The notes under the pieces were generated by a model that saw nothing but the letters and a program-made list of their open reading frames with translations, ran no database searches and was not told where the DNA came from. A stretch of DNA of 34,769 nt from Clostridia bacterium (GTDB lineage Bacteria > Bacillota > Sulfobacillia > SLMV01). Numbering within the stretch: the stretch's first letter is position 1; each line of letters begins with the position of its first letter. The translations under genes were made by a program, and so were the position numbers. The stretch spans positions 1 through 34,769 of the forward strand of contig SLMV01000001.1 of the NCBI GenBank assembly GCA_007133365.1, written 5' to 3'. Below are positions 8,748 through 18,566 of this stretch, in pieces.

Positions 8748-8776
8748 TTGACATTGACCCAGCGCTTTGCTACAGT
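8748..8776 (+). promoter_or_regulatory. Predicted sigma-A promoter of the M-box/mgtE transcript
   Basis: TTGACA (8748-8753), 17 nt, TACAGT (8771-8776). Confidence 0.7.
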
Positions 8777-8796
8777 CGGTGCGGAAATAAAAGTGG

Positions 8797-8957
8797 CTCG
8801 TTAGGTGAGGCTCCCATATGAATAGAAGCTAGTGCCCATCCACGTCGAGAGACGGACTATGGGTATAAAAGGCTCGATCGGCCTAAGGTCTGCCTAATCT
8901 AGCTGATCCGGTAAGGATCTACGTCATATGGTGCTGAAGCTTTGACGAGGAGTCCGG
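8797..8957 (+). ncRNA. M-box (ykoK) Mg2+ riboswitch
   Basis: Conserved 'TTAGGTGAGGCTCCCATATG', 'GTGCCCATCCACGTCGAGAGACGGACTATGGGT', 'CGGCCTAAGGTCTGCCTAATCTAG', 'GTGCTGAAGCTTTGACGAGGAG', upstream of mgtE. P1-like pairing CTCGT (8797-8801) with ACGAG (8945-8949). Confidence 0.93.
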
Positions 8958-8987
8958 TGATGGAATTGGCCTTTATGGTGAACATCG

Positions 8988-9013
8988 GGGACTCCTTTGG
9001 GGAGTCCCTTTTT
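8988..9013 (+). terminator. Riboswitch-controlled intrinsic terminator
   Basis: GGGACTCC (8988-8995), TTTGG loop, GGAGTCCC (9001-9008), TTTTT. Confidence 0.88.
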
Positions 9014-9080
9014 GATGGAGGTGAGTGCCGAATGTTGGATGAAGGGCCCAGTTTAGGGGCCAAACCATGTCAGGAGATGG

Positions 9081-10475
9081 ATGAAGAAGAGAGAGGAGCG
9101 GATGACCATGACCCACATGATCGACGAAATTCGGACTCATCTCGATGCCCGATCCCTTGATGCCCTAAAAGCGTGGTTGCGCGATGTCAATCTCTACGAA
9201 TTGGTGGAAGCGTTTGAGGGATTAACACCGGCTGAGCGTGTGGTGGTATTTCGGCTATTGGAAAAAGACAAGGCGCTAGATGTTTTTGAATCGATGGAGC
9301 TTTGGCTTCAAGGCCAGCTCCTCGAAGGATTTGCCGAGCAGTCGGCCATCGATATGTTATCCCATCTGCCGGCCGATGATCGGGTACGGCTGTTGGACGA
9401 GTTGCCAGCCAAAGTCGCCAAGCGATTGACCGCGGCGTTACCCCGCAATGTTCGTTCCGAGACCTTTGTGTTATTGGGATATGAATCGGAGACCGTGGGG
9501 CGCATGATGAACCCCCATTTTTTCAGCCTCCGGAAAACCGAGACCGTGGCCGAAGCCTTAGAACGGGTCCGATGGAAGAGCCAGGATTTTGAAACCCCCT
9601 ATATTTTATTTGTGACCGATGATTCAAAGAAACTCGAAGGACTGATCATGTTAAACGATTTGGTCTCAGCGGAGGCTCAAACCAAATTGGCGGATGTGAT
9701 GGAACCGGAAGTGATTTCCGTCTTCACTTGGGATGATCAGGAGGATGCTGCGCGCTTGCTTCAAGAACGTGATCTCATTGCGCTCCCGGTGGTGGATGCC
9801 GAACATCGTCTGGTCGGGGTCTTGACGGTCGATGATGCGATGGACATTCTCGAGGCGGAAACCACGGAGGACTTCTTCGAGCGAGCGGGTTTGGTCCGAT
9901 TTCAGGAAACCGAAAAAACTCGCAGCCACCATCTGGTCGAAGGTCGCCTCTCCAAGATTCTAATGAGTCGTCTCCCATACCTGCTGATTACCTTGGCAGG
10001 GGGAATGCTGGCGGGGGCCGTTATTGACGGATTTGAAGCCGTTTTGGAGGCCATTGCCGTGGTGGCGATCTTCATCCCGGTTATTATGGACATGGGGGGC
10101 AATGTTGGGACGCAGTCTTCAACAATCTTCACCCGGGCGTTTGTGCTCGGACAGATCAATATGGGGCAATTTCGCCGTCACTGGTTTAAAGAAATCCGCA
10201 ACGGTGCGACCATGGGCATCGTGCTCGGACTGATCGGCGGATGGATTGCAGCACTGTGGCAGGGTTTGCCGGAACTCGGATTTGCGGTCGGGCTTTCGCT
10301 CCTTTTGACCATCACTTTGGCAACGGCACTCGGCTTTCTCATTCCCTATCTATTGGTGCGTGCGGGGTTGGACCAGGCGGCAGGGTCGGATCCAATTCTG
10401 ACAACCTTAAAGGATGTCTCGGGTTTGTTAATCTATTTTGTCTCCATCATGTTCTTTCTGGGGCACATGTTGTAA
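9081..10475 (+). CDS. mgtE: Magnesium transporter MgtE
   Basis: MgtE N domain, CBS pair ('ISVFTWDDQEDAARLLQERDLIALPVVDAEHRLVGVLTVDDAMDIL'), TM domain with 'PVIMDMGGNVGTQSSTIFTRAFVLG'. The start could also be ATG 9102. Confidence 0.96.
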   Translation: MKKREERMTMTHMIDEIRTHLDARSLDALKAWLRDVNLYELVEAFEGLTPAERVVVFRLLEKDKALDVFESMELWLQGQLLEGFAEQSAIDMLSHLPADDRVRLLDELPAKVAKRLTAALPRNVRSETFVLLGYESETVGRMMNPHFFSLRKTETVAEALERVRWKSQDFETPYILFVTDDSKKLEGLIMLNDLVSAEAQTKLADVMEPEVISVFTWDDQEDAARLLQERDLIALPVVDAEHRLVGVLTVDDAMDILEAETTEDFFERAGLVRFQETEKTRSHHLVEGRLSKILMSRLPYLLITLAGGMLAGAVIDGFEAVLEAIAVVAIFIPVIMDMGGNVGTQSSTIFTRAFVLGQINMGQFRRHWFKEIRNGATMGIVLGLIGGWIAALWQGLPELGFAVGLSLLLTITLATALGFLIPYLLVRAGLDQAAGSDPILTTLKDVSGLLIYFVSIMFFLGHML

Positions 10476-10624
10476 ACGGCACCGTTGGAAGTGCGGGTGG
10501 GTTTCCGATTGTCGGTTATCCCGAGTTCTCGCGAATTATCCTTGGGAGTTGGCGATTCCACCGAATATCGGGGTGATCCAGGTCGGTGCTTTGACTTGAT
10601 TTCGGCCTCATCTAGCAATAATAG

Positions 10625-10659
10625 AATCCTCGGGCGGCGGCACTTGCCGCTTGAGGATT
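10625..10659. other. Strong hairpin downstream of mgtE (possible terminator or RNA structure)
   Basis: AATCCTC-GG-GCGGC-GGCACTT-GCCGC-TT-GAGGATT; continuous 14-bp stem if two G-U pairs are allowed. No clear U-tract. Confidence 0.5.
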
Positions 10660-10806
10660 TATGCTGTGGAGCGCCAGGGTGCCAAACTGGCCGGGATTGA
10701 TATCTCAAAAGTTCAGCGATTAGAAAGGTGGCGCGTTTCTTCGAAAAATAGTTGGGCATAATCCCAAACGCCCCAAATCGCACCGATCAGCATCGATCCT
10801 CTAATT

Positions 10807-11787
10807 CTATTCATCCGGCAGGTGGGAGGATGTCGTCAGTTTCAAGTGGAGGAATAGGGCGGGCACCAAGAAGACGATCCAAAACGCGGTTATGGCATAG
10901 CGAAGGAAGATCAGGCTCAACAAATATTCCGGCAAGAGGAAGCGAAGTGTTAGAAACAAGAGCAAGGTGCTGCCAAGACCCAATACGGCTTTTAATATTT
11001 GCTGAGTCCACGGTCCTCGAGGATCCATATCAATGTATTTCTTTTCGATCCCATATCCCCAGGCTGCGCCCAAGAGAAAACCGGCTATCATCGGAATATC
11101 CCGTCCCGGAATCAGGAAGAAAAGGCCGATGGGAAGGATGGTGCCGATAACGAAGGGAATGATCAGAGGGTTACCGCCGACTTTCGGAACCGGCAATTGA
11201 CGCACCATCCAAAAGGCGATGAGGAGAAACAGGACGCCCAACAAAATCCCGCCGATGACATCGCGAGGGTAATGATACCCCAGCGCCATTCGAGAGATGC
11301 CCACCAGGATGATGATCAAACCGCTGGTGATCCAAGTTTTCCGATCCCCTAAATGATGGGCAAGATAACCCCAAAGCACGGTGGTGGTCAACGCATGGCC
11401 GCTGGGAAAGGCATACCCAGCAGGCAGAGTCACACTTCCTATCACCGGTCGGGGGAGGGCAAAGAGGTCCTTTAGAATATTGTTGAAAACACCGGAGACT
11501 AGGAGCATCAGCGCGCCGCCGTAAGCAAGCGGCTTGTGAACGCACCACAGTAAAATGGAGAGGAATCCTGCATAGAAGGCATCATCCCCAAGAAAGGTAG
11601 CGCCTCGGAATAGCAATGTGAGTGGGGGAAGCAGTTCTCGCCATTCGAACAGATAGTCAATAGGGTAAGGTTGTCCCAGTGCGTCCCAAAATCGATAAAG
11701 GAGCATTCCGGCTGTTACCATCAAACCAAGTTCCAGGTATGGCCGATAACGCGTTACCACCGGGTCACCTCCTTTAGGATTGAGCAA
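10807..11787 (-). CDS. Phosphatase PAP2 family membrane protein
   Basis: 'KDLFALPRP', 'GYAFPSGHALTTT', 'SRMALGYHYPRDVIGGILLG' give the three PAP2 phosphatase motifs. Confidence 0.92.
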   Translation of the reverse strand: MLNPKGGDPVVTRYRPYLELGLMVTAGMLLYRFWDALGQPYPIDYLFEWRELLPPLTLLFRGATFLGDDAFYAGFLSILLWCVHKPLAYGGALMLLVSGVFNNILKDLFALPRPVIGSVTLPAGYAFPSGHALTTTVLWGYLAHHLGDRKTWITSGLIIILVGISRMALGYHYPRDVIGGILLGVLFLLIAFWMVRQLPVPKVGGNPLIIPFVIGTILPIGLFFLIPGRDIPMIAGFLLGAAWGYGIEKKYIDMDPRGPWTQQILKAVLGLGSTLLLFLTLRFLLPEYLLSLIFLRYAITAFWIVFLVPALFLHLKLTTSSHLPDE

Positions 11788-12098
11788 TCATTTAGCGTTT
11801 CGTCAGCAAACCGACGTCCTCCTTGCGACGAACGATCTAGGGTCTTAGACAAAGACCGACTTTAGATCACAATAGAGATGTTGCAACCTTAAATCAAGCG
11901 CCATCGATGCCTCGCGGGTCGAGGATCCCGCGTCCCAGGCTTTCGTTAATGGAATTGATGCAAACTCTAAGGTCGCGGGACGTTTCGGGCGCTGAGAGAG
12001 GGGGATTTCGGGCGAGGCATGACGAAATCTCTAGTTATAAAGTGATGCGATAGACTCAAGGTTAAAAGAGTCTCCGGATTGATCAGGGAGGGATTCAT

Positions 12099-13871
12099 TT
12101 GTACGGTTTTCATGGCAACGTGTTGCATATCGATTTGGCCCATCAAACCACCTCGATTGAAGCAATTCCGGATGATATTTTGAAATCCTATTTGGGGGGC
12201 AAGGGGCTTGGTACCTACCTATTGTTAAAACATCTGCCGGCGGGTGTGGACCCGCTATCCGGAGCGAATTGCCTCGTCTTTGCCACCGGACCCGCTACCG
12301 ATACGGTGGTGCCGGCGGCCAGCCGCTTTGGTGTCTACGCTAAGTCACCTCTGACCGGATTTTTGGGTGAATCCTATTCGGGCGGTCACGTCCCGCCGGT
12401 AATGAAACGAACCGGCTATGATGCCTTTGTTATCAAGGGGGTGGCCGAAGCCCCGGTTTTTCTTCACATCTCGGATCGAGGCGTTTCCTTCGAGGCGGCG
12501 GATGACCTTTGGGGACAGCCGACCGATGTGGCAGAACGCGCCCTATTGGATCGTGTCGATGACCCTAAAGCCCAAGCCCTGGTGATCGGACCTGCCGGTG
12601 AAAATCAAGTCCGCTTTGCGTGTATTAAAAACAACCAATGGCGTTCCGCCGGACGGAGCGGCTTGGGTGCCGTGATGGGGGCCAAGCGTCTGAAGGGATT
12701 GGTGTTTAGTGGAAAACAGCGTGCCGCTTTGGCGGATCCCGATGCGCTGGATGCTTATACCAAATCTTTGATTGCTGAATACCGTGATCATGAGCGAACT
12801 CGGCGCATGAAGAAGTATGGGACACCGTATATGACAAAGGTGACCAATCGCGAACACGCCTTTCCCACCCGTTACTGGTCGGCGGGGCGTTTAGAGGGTT
12901 GGGAAGGGCTGAGCGCCGAGCGAATGCACGAAGTGATGGACGTACGGCCAAACGCCTGCTACCGATGTTTCATGGCATGCGGGAAGATGAGCCGGGTAAC
13001 GAAAGGCCGACACAAGGGATTGACCCTAGAAGGACCCGAATATGAGACGATTTTTGCCCTAGGGGGAATTTGTGGGATCAACGAAATCGAGGAGGTTGCT
13101 TATCTCAATGACCTTTGCGACAAACTCGGGATTGACACCATCAGTGCGGGGAACCTGGCCGCGTTCGGAATCGAAGCGGGGAAACGAGGCGTTCTCCATG
13201 AACAAGCGCAATATGGTGATGCGGATGCGATTGCAAGGGTCTTTCAAGCGATCGCCCATCGCAAAGGGGAAGGGGATTTGCTGGCGCAAGGTGTTCGGGA
13301 GGCAGCCCGTGCCGTGGGACTTGAAGACATCGCCGTTCACGTCAAAGGCATGGATCCGGCCGGGTACGATCCGCGCCGGCTTCGTGGGATGAGCCTGGGA
13401 TATGCGGTGTCGTCCCGTGGCGCCTGTCACCTTCGATCGAGCTATTACATGGAAGAATTATCAGGCATGGCGCCGGAAGATACTTCCTCTCGTACGGCAC
13501 GGTTTGTCATGTTCGAAAGTCGTAATGCTCTTGAGGACAGTTTAGTTCTTTGTCGGTTCTATCAGCAGTTTATTGGGTGGAGCGGCATGAAAACGATCAT
13601 TGAAGCGACGACCGGAATGGCTTGCAGCCACGATGATCTTCAGAGCATGGGACGACGGTTGACCACATTGGCCAAGCACTTCAATCTTCGTGAAGGATGG
13701 ACCCGATCCGATGATAACCTGCCGCGACGCATTTTCGAAGAGCCCATCGGGCCAAACGAGGAATTTCGGATCACCCGTGACGAGTTTGAGGCGATGTTAG
13801 CGGAGTATTATCGCTTACATGGTTGGAATTTAGAAGGGATTCCCCCGGAACACGCCCAACCCCTAACCTAA
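12099..13871 (+). CDS. Aldehyde:ferredoxin oxidoreductase family protein (tungsto/molybdopterin enzyme)
   Basis: 'LSGANCLVFATGPATDTVVPAASRFGVYAKSPLTGFLGES', 'SAGRSGLGAVMGAKRLKG', 'CYRCFMACGK', 'EGPEYETIFALGGICGI', 'LCDKLGIDTISAGN', 'LVLCRF'. TTG start with an AGGGAGG RBS. Confidence 0.94.
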   Translation: MYGFHGNVLHIDLAHQTTSIEAIPDDILKSYLGGKGLGTYLLLKHLPAGVDPLSGANCLVFATGPATDTVVPAASRFGVYAKSPLTGFLGESYSGGHVPPVMKRTGYDAFVIKGVAEAPVFLHISDRGVSFEAADDLWGQPTDVAERALLDRVDDPKAQALVIGPAGENQVRFACIKNNQWRSAGRSGLGAVMGAKRLKGLVFSGKQRAALADPDALDAYTKSLIAEYRDHERTRRMKKYGTPYMTKVTNREHAFPTRYWSAGRLEGWEGLSAERMHEVMDVRPNACYRCFMACGKMSRVTKGRHKGLTLEGPEYETIFALGGICGINEIEEVAYLNDLCDKLGIDTISAGNLAAFGIEAGKRGVLHEQAQYGDADAIARVFQAIAHRKGEGDLLAQGVREAARAVGLEDIAVHVKGMDPAGYDPRRLRGMSLGYAVSSRGACHLRSSYYMEELSGMAPEDTSSRTARFVMFESRNALEDSLVLCRFYQQFIGWSGMKTIIEATTGMACSHDDLQSMGRRLTTLAKHFNLREGWTRSDDNLPRRIFEEPIGPNEEFRITRDEFEAMLAEYYRLHGWNLEGIPPEHAQPLT

Positions 13872-13904
13872 TGGGGATTCCTTATAAGCGAGAGGCCAAA
13901 ATAA

Positions 13905-13930
13905 AAGCGGCGGGGCATTCCCCGCCGCTT
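13905..13930. terminator. Bidirectional intrinsic terminator between convergent genes
   Basis: AAGCGGCGGGG-CATT-CCCCGCCGCTT, perfect 11-bp stem between convergent CDSs. Confidence 0.85.
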
Positions 13931-13951
13931 CTATTTCGATTGCTATTGGCC

Positions 13952-15244
13952 TCAACCGGGATAGAAGAAGTGAATGAGGGAGATCAGGGCGAGAATCCAG
14001 ACCAACCAATGCACTTCTTTTCGGCGCCCGGCCACCAGTTTTACGATCGGATAGGCGATGAAGCCAAACGCGATGCCGTCCGCAATACTGTAGGCGAGCG
14101 GCATAAAAATGATCGTCAGGAAAGCCGGGAATGCTTCGGTGAAATCCTCAAAGTTGATGCCGGCGACGCCGCCCACCATTAGCACGCCCACAATGATGAG
14201 GGCCGGGGCGGTTGCTTCGCCCGGGATCAGGTAGGACATTGGGGCCAAAAATAAGAAAGCGAGGAAGAGAAGGCCGGTGACGATGGAGGTTAGTCCGGTG
14301 CGACCACCTTCCGAGATTCCGGCCGTGCTTTCGACATAGGTTGTCACCGTGCTGGTGCCCAAAAGCGCGCCACCTACCGTTCCAATGGCATCGGCCAGCA
14401 TCGCCCGATTGACTTTGGGCAAGCGACCTTTCTTATCGAGGTAACCCGCTCGCTCCCCCGTCCCTAATAACGTTCCCATCGTATCGAAAACGTCGACGAA
14501 GATGAACGAAAAGATGATGAAGAATGGAATGGTGGTGATGGCGCCGAGATCAAGCTGAAGGGCGATCGGAGCCAAACTTTCCGGCATTCCAAAGATATCG
14601 CCCAAACCGGTGGGAAACGGCTGGATGCCCATGAAGAAGCTTAAGACCGTGGTCAAAAGGATTCCCAGCAGAATAGCACCGCGTACCTTTCTCGCCATCA
14701 GTGCCGCAATAATTAAAAGGCCGATCAAGGAGAGAAGGGGACCGCTGTCGGTGAGGTTTCCGAGGGTGACTTGGGTGGCCTCATAGGCGACGATGACGCC
14801 CGCGTTTTGGAGTCCGATGAACGCGATGAAAAGGCCAATTCCGGCGGCCACCGCCTTCTTTAATGTGGTGGGAACGGCAGCGTCTATGTACTGAATGGCA
14901 CCCGTCAGGGCTAAAATGGCAAAGACAATTCCGGAAGCAAAGACGGCTCCCAAAGCCGATTCCCACCCGTACTGGGCGGCAACGGTGAAGGCAAAAAACG
15001 CGTTTAGGCCCATTCCGCTGGCCATGGCAAAGGGATAATTGGTTAAAAGGGCCATTAGGATGCTGCTGAATCCAGCGGTTAGAATCGTGGCCGTCATGAC
15101 AGCGCCCTGATCCATTCCGGCGGCACTCAGAATATCTGGGTTGACAAAAATGATATACGCCATCGTCATGAAAGTGGTGACCCCGGCGATAATCTCCGTG
15201 CGCAAGGTCGTGTTGTTTTGTTTCAACTTAAAAAACTCCAACAT
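13952..15244 (-). CDS. NCS2 family permease (AzgA/PbuG-like guanine/hypoxanthine permease)
   Basis: 'RTEIIAGVTTFMTMAYIIFVNPDILSAAGMDQGAVMTATILTAGFSSILMALLTNYPFAMASGMGLNAFFAFTV', 'GTSTVTTYVESTAGISEGGRTGLTSIVTGLLFLAFLFLAP'. Confidence 0.95.
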   Translation of the reverse strand: MLEFFKLKQNNTTLRTEIIAGVTTFMTMAYIIFVNPDILSAAGMDQGAVMTATILTAGFSSILMALLTNYPFAMASGMGLNAFFAFTVAAQYGWESALGAVFASGIVFAILALTGAIQYIDAAVPTTLKKAVAAGIGLFIAFIGLQNAGVIVAYEATQVTLGNLTDSGPLLSLIGLLIIAALMARKVRGAILLGILLTTVLSFFMGIQPFPTGLGDIFGMPESLAPIALQLDLGAITTIPFFIIFSFIFVDVFDTMGTLLGTGERAGYLDKKGRLPKVNRAMLADAIGTVGGALLGTSTVTTYVESTAGISEGGRTGLTSIVTGLLFLAFLFLAPMSYLIPGEATAPALIIVGVLMVGGVAGINFEDFTEAFPAFLTIIFMPLAYSIADGIAFGFIAYPIVKLVAGRRKEVHWLVWILALISLIHFFYPG

Positions 15245-15888
15245 CTCGACTAATGCCTCCTTAGCTAGTGGTTAAACCACGTTGGGATAAAAAATGAATC
15301 ATTACAAAGGAGATTTGAAATCTCCAACGTATGTGCATTCGACATTTGAAAGCGACATCCTCTTTGTGTTTTTGGGACCTTCTCAGTCTCGAGACGAATG
15401 AGGTTGTTGAGATGGCCGAGGCTTTCGATTGACGTTGACCGATGGTGACCGCGAAAAATGATCGCCTTGAGCCTATTGGCATTGAACATTATTAGGGGGT
15501 CTTTCTGTCGAAAGGGATTCGTACCGACGCATTTGTTCACGGCCACTCAAGATCGATGGCGGGCGATTGAGCGACTTAGGAGCGCGCGAAGGGATGAAGG
15601 GATGTGGGCGGACCTATCGTGAATGCCCTTGAAGGCGTATCCGACTTCGATTGACATATCCAAGTGGGTCGTCAGGGTTCATTGACCGTGGGCCGAAAAG
15701 CGCGAATCCGGATCGGTCGTTTCCTCTTAAATTTGACGTCCAATGCCAAGGCTTTTGCACCAAGGATCCGTCGTCAATTTGGCGATGTTCCGGGGCATGA
15801 GAGGACATGTTATGATGCTAACGAATGAGTAGAAACAGGGCTAGCAAACGAAACAGTCATTCTTATTTTGGAAACGGAGGGGTATCAT

Positions 15889-16614
15889 TTGATTACGCTC
15901 GAGGCACTTTCCAAACGCTACCAAAAGGGCGCAGTGAAGGCCGTTGATGAACTGAGCCTCAACGTCAAAGCGGGCGAGATTTTTGGGTTTTTGGGACCCA
16001 ATGGCGCCGGCAAGACGACAACGATCAAAATGATGGTGGGGCTTTTGGTCCCGGATGAGGGCACGGTCACGATCAACGGAAGCCGGATGGATCAAGACCC
16101 GATGGCTGCCAAACAATCGTTGAGTTTTGTGCCTGATACGCCCGAGATCTATGACAAACTCACCGGCTTGGAATATTTGAACTTTCTGGGCGACGTTTAC
16201 CGAGTGCCGGGTCCTCTTCGCCGGTCACGGATCGCGACACTATTGGATTTATTTGAAATGCGTCAGGCAGTCGGAGATTTGATCCAATCCTATTCGCGCG
16301 GAATGCGACAGAAAATTGTTCTCACCGGGGCTTTACTTCATGATCCGGCCGTGTTCATCCTTGATGAACCGATGGTGGGCCTCGATCCCCGTTCGTCGAG
16401 TCATTTAAAGGACTACATGCGGGACCATTGCGCTCGGGGGAATACCGTGTTCTTCTCGACGCATGTGTTGGACGTTGCCGAACGTTTTTGTGACCGAATC
16501 GGCATCATTCACCGTGGTCAGCTCATTGCAACCGGGACCATGGCGGCTCTTCGGGAACGAGCCAAACAACGAGAGTCCTTGGAATCGATCTTCTTGGAGC
16601 TGACGGGATCATGA
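15889..16614 (+). CDS. ABC transporter ATP-binding protein
   Basis: Walker A 'GPNGAGKTTTIK', signature 'YSRGMRQKI', Walker B 'VFILDEP'. Probable TTG start at 15889 after an ACGGAGGGG RBS (listed ORF from 15868). Confidence 0.95.
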   Translation: MITLEALSKRYQKGAVKAVDELSLNVKAGEIFGFLGPNGAGKTTTIKMMVGLLVPDEGTVTINGSRMDQDPMAAKQSLSFVPDTPEIYDKLTGLEYLNFLGDVYRVPGPLRRSRIATLLDLFEMRQAVGDLIQSYSRGMRQKIVLTGALLHDPAVFILDEPMVGLDPRSSSHLKDYMRDHCARGNTVFFSTHVLDVAERFCDRIGIIHRGQLIATGTMAALRERAKQRESLESIFLELTGS

Positions 16615-18305
16615 TGTTCGTCCGCCTCCTGCTACTTCAGCTTCGCGTCAATTTTAGTTTGTCGGCGCTCCGATGGTATTGGTTCAATGATCGAAAGAAG
16701 TTCCTTACCAGCATCGGGATCATGGCGTTGATCGTTGCGTCAATTGGCCCCCTCTTTTACTTGTATTCGATATTCGTTCTTGAAACCTTCGCGGCGGCTG
16801 CTCCCCTTGGTCAAACCGAAGTGGTCCTTACCTCCGCCCTGGTACTGACAGCATTTTTGATCGCAATGTTAAATCTAGGGTTTGTTCTTTCGGTTTTTTA
16901 TTATTCCCGCGATCTTGCTCTGTTGGTGTCGTTGCCGCTTCGCCCCGGCGAAATCTTGGCTTCGAAGTTCGGTGTAGTTTTGGTCTACAATTATCTGATC
17001 ATTTTGCCCTTTTTGCTCCCGGCGATCGGAGTGTTCGGATTTCAAAGTGCCATCCGTTGGGACTACTGGTTGATTAGCGGAGTCGTTGTGCTTTTGGCCC
17101 CGGTCATTCCCCTGGTCGTGGTGTCCCTTTTTCTCCTCGTCTTGATGCGATTAACCAACCTCAGCCAAAAACGGGATGCGCTGCGTATGATGGGCCTATT
17201 GGGATTTTTCCTTGGGGTGTTGGCATTGAACTGGATATTTGGAAGTGTCAGGCCGGGAGAGGAAGCGACCTTCATTGAATCGGTTTTATTGGCCCAAGAT
17301 GGATTGATTCATTTTGTTTCCCGTATGTATCCTCCGGCGCTTTGGGCCACCCGTGCGCTGGTAGCGAGTGGGCTTACTCAATTCTACAACCTGCTTGGGT
17401 ATCTGCTCTTAAGTGGTGTGGGTGTAATTGGACTCATTGAGGTCGGACAACGTATCTTCTATGAAGGCCTGATCGGAGGCGAAGAAGTCAGGCGGGGTCG
17501 ACACCTTGCCGATGATGATTTGGGTCGCCGGCTTGGCCGGGTTCATTCGCCAGAGTGGGCCATCGCCATGCGCGAAATCAAGTACCTCATTCGGACCCCC
17601 ATCTTTTTCTTCAATAGCCTTCTCATCCTCTTGGCGCTGCCAGCCATTCTTCTCGTGCCGGTCGTGGCAGGCGGGACCCTCGAGGTGGTGCTGAGTGGGC
17701 TCGAAGCCGAAGTGCCACGTCCAGTTCAGTTGTTAGGAGGTGGGGCCTTTATCGGCATGATGGCGCTTTTTGCGCCGGCGGCGTCCAGTTCGTTTTCTCG
17801 GGAAGGCCGACAATTTTGGATTTCTCAGCTGATTCCGTTGTCCGCTCGCCAACACATTCGGGGGAAACTCTTGTATGCATTTTTGCTCGCGGCATTGGCG
17901 CTCCCGGTGGTGTTGTTGGGTGCCTGGCTATGGCTTCCTTGGCGTCCTTTGGAAATTGTGATTGCGCTCGGTGCTGGGTTGATCTTGAGTTTCCCCATGA
18001 TTACTCTCAGCCTGTGGATTGATTTGTTACGTCCTTACCTCGACTGGGATAGCCCCGATAAGGCAATCAAACAGAACATCAACGTGTTATTGGCCATGCT
18101 CGGAGGCAGCGTCGTTTTTGTCGGGCTATATTTTTGGGGTCGTTTTCTGTTTGAGCGCGGGCAGGATCCTTGGATGATTTATGGGGGCGTCTTGGGGGTA
18201 GCCCTTCTGATTGGGTATGTGTTTTGGGTATTGCTGTATCGGCTGGCACGAATCCGTTACCGCTTCGTCGATCCGCCGCCCAACGATGAGGTGAGGGAAC
18301 GATGA
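16611..18305 (+). CDS. ABC transporter permease (large ABC-2-like exporter subunit)
   Basis: 564 aa, many TM segments, start overlaps the stop of the ATPase gene (ATGATG). Confidence 0.8.
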   Translation: MMFVRLLLLQLRVNFSLSALRWYWFNDRKKFLTSIGIMALIVASIGPLFYLYSIFVLETFAAAAPLGQTEVVLTSALVLTAFLIAMLNLGFVLSVFYYSRDLALLVSLPLRPGEILASKFGVVLVYNYLIILPFLLPAIGVFGFQSAIRWDYWLISGVVVLLAPVIPLVVVSLFLLVLMRLTNLSQKRDALRMMGLLGFFLGVLALNWIFGSVRPGEEATFIESVLLAQDGLIHFVSRMYPPALWATRALVASGLTQFYNLLGYLLLSGVGVIGLIEVGQRIFYEGLIGGEEVRRGRHLADDDLGRRLGRVHSPEWAIAMREIKYLIRTPIFFFNSLLILLALPAILLVPVVAGGTLEVVLSGLEAEVPRPVQLLGGGAFIGMMALFAPAASSSFSREGRQFWISQLIPLSARQHIRGKLLYAFLLAALALPVVLLGAWLWLPWRPLEIVIALGAGLILSFPMITLSLWIDLLRPYLDWDSPDKAIKQNINVLLAMLGGSVVFVGLYFWGRFLFERGQDPWMIYGGVLGVALLIGYVFWVLLYRLARIRYRFVDPPPNDEVRER

Positions 18306-18566
18306 TGGTGGTTTGTCGCTTAAGATTGCAGGTGGGATGATCGCACCAAGGCAATGCCGGACTTTGCGTGTGGATCATTGGAAATGATGGTCGATCGAGC
18401 CGACACCCACGCATCTGTCGGTCCGGGGTTGAGTTCGCGAGTTCTTTTGTCGTCTCGGCCGGGGAGAGGGGACACAAGGATATTCTGACGGAAGCGGCAT
18501 TGTCGATGGATCGCGAGCGTTTTACCTTTGCGGATGCGAAACGTGATGGTTAAAACGCCTCTTTTG

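Noticed and set aside
8056-8754. 232-aa minus-strand ORF across the permease and thioredoxin genes
   Set aside because: Overlaps two well-supported plus-strand genes and also covers the M-box promoter -35; translation looks non-coding.
11880-12098. Moco/Tuco riboswitch upstream of the AOR gene
   Set aside because: A hairpin (CGCGGG/CCCGCG near 11917-11935) is present, but I could not recognise the conserved Moco RNA elements.
15245-15550. Purine riboswitch upstream of the NCS2 permease
   Set aside because: I looked for the conserved purine-aptamer core on the minus strand and did not find it; only short palindromes (GTGGTTAAACCAC, GGAGATTTGAAATCTCC) are present.
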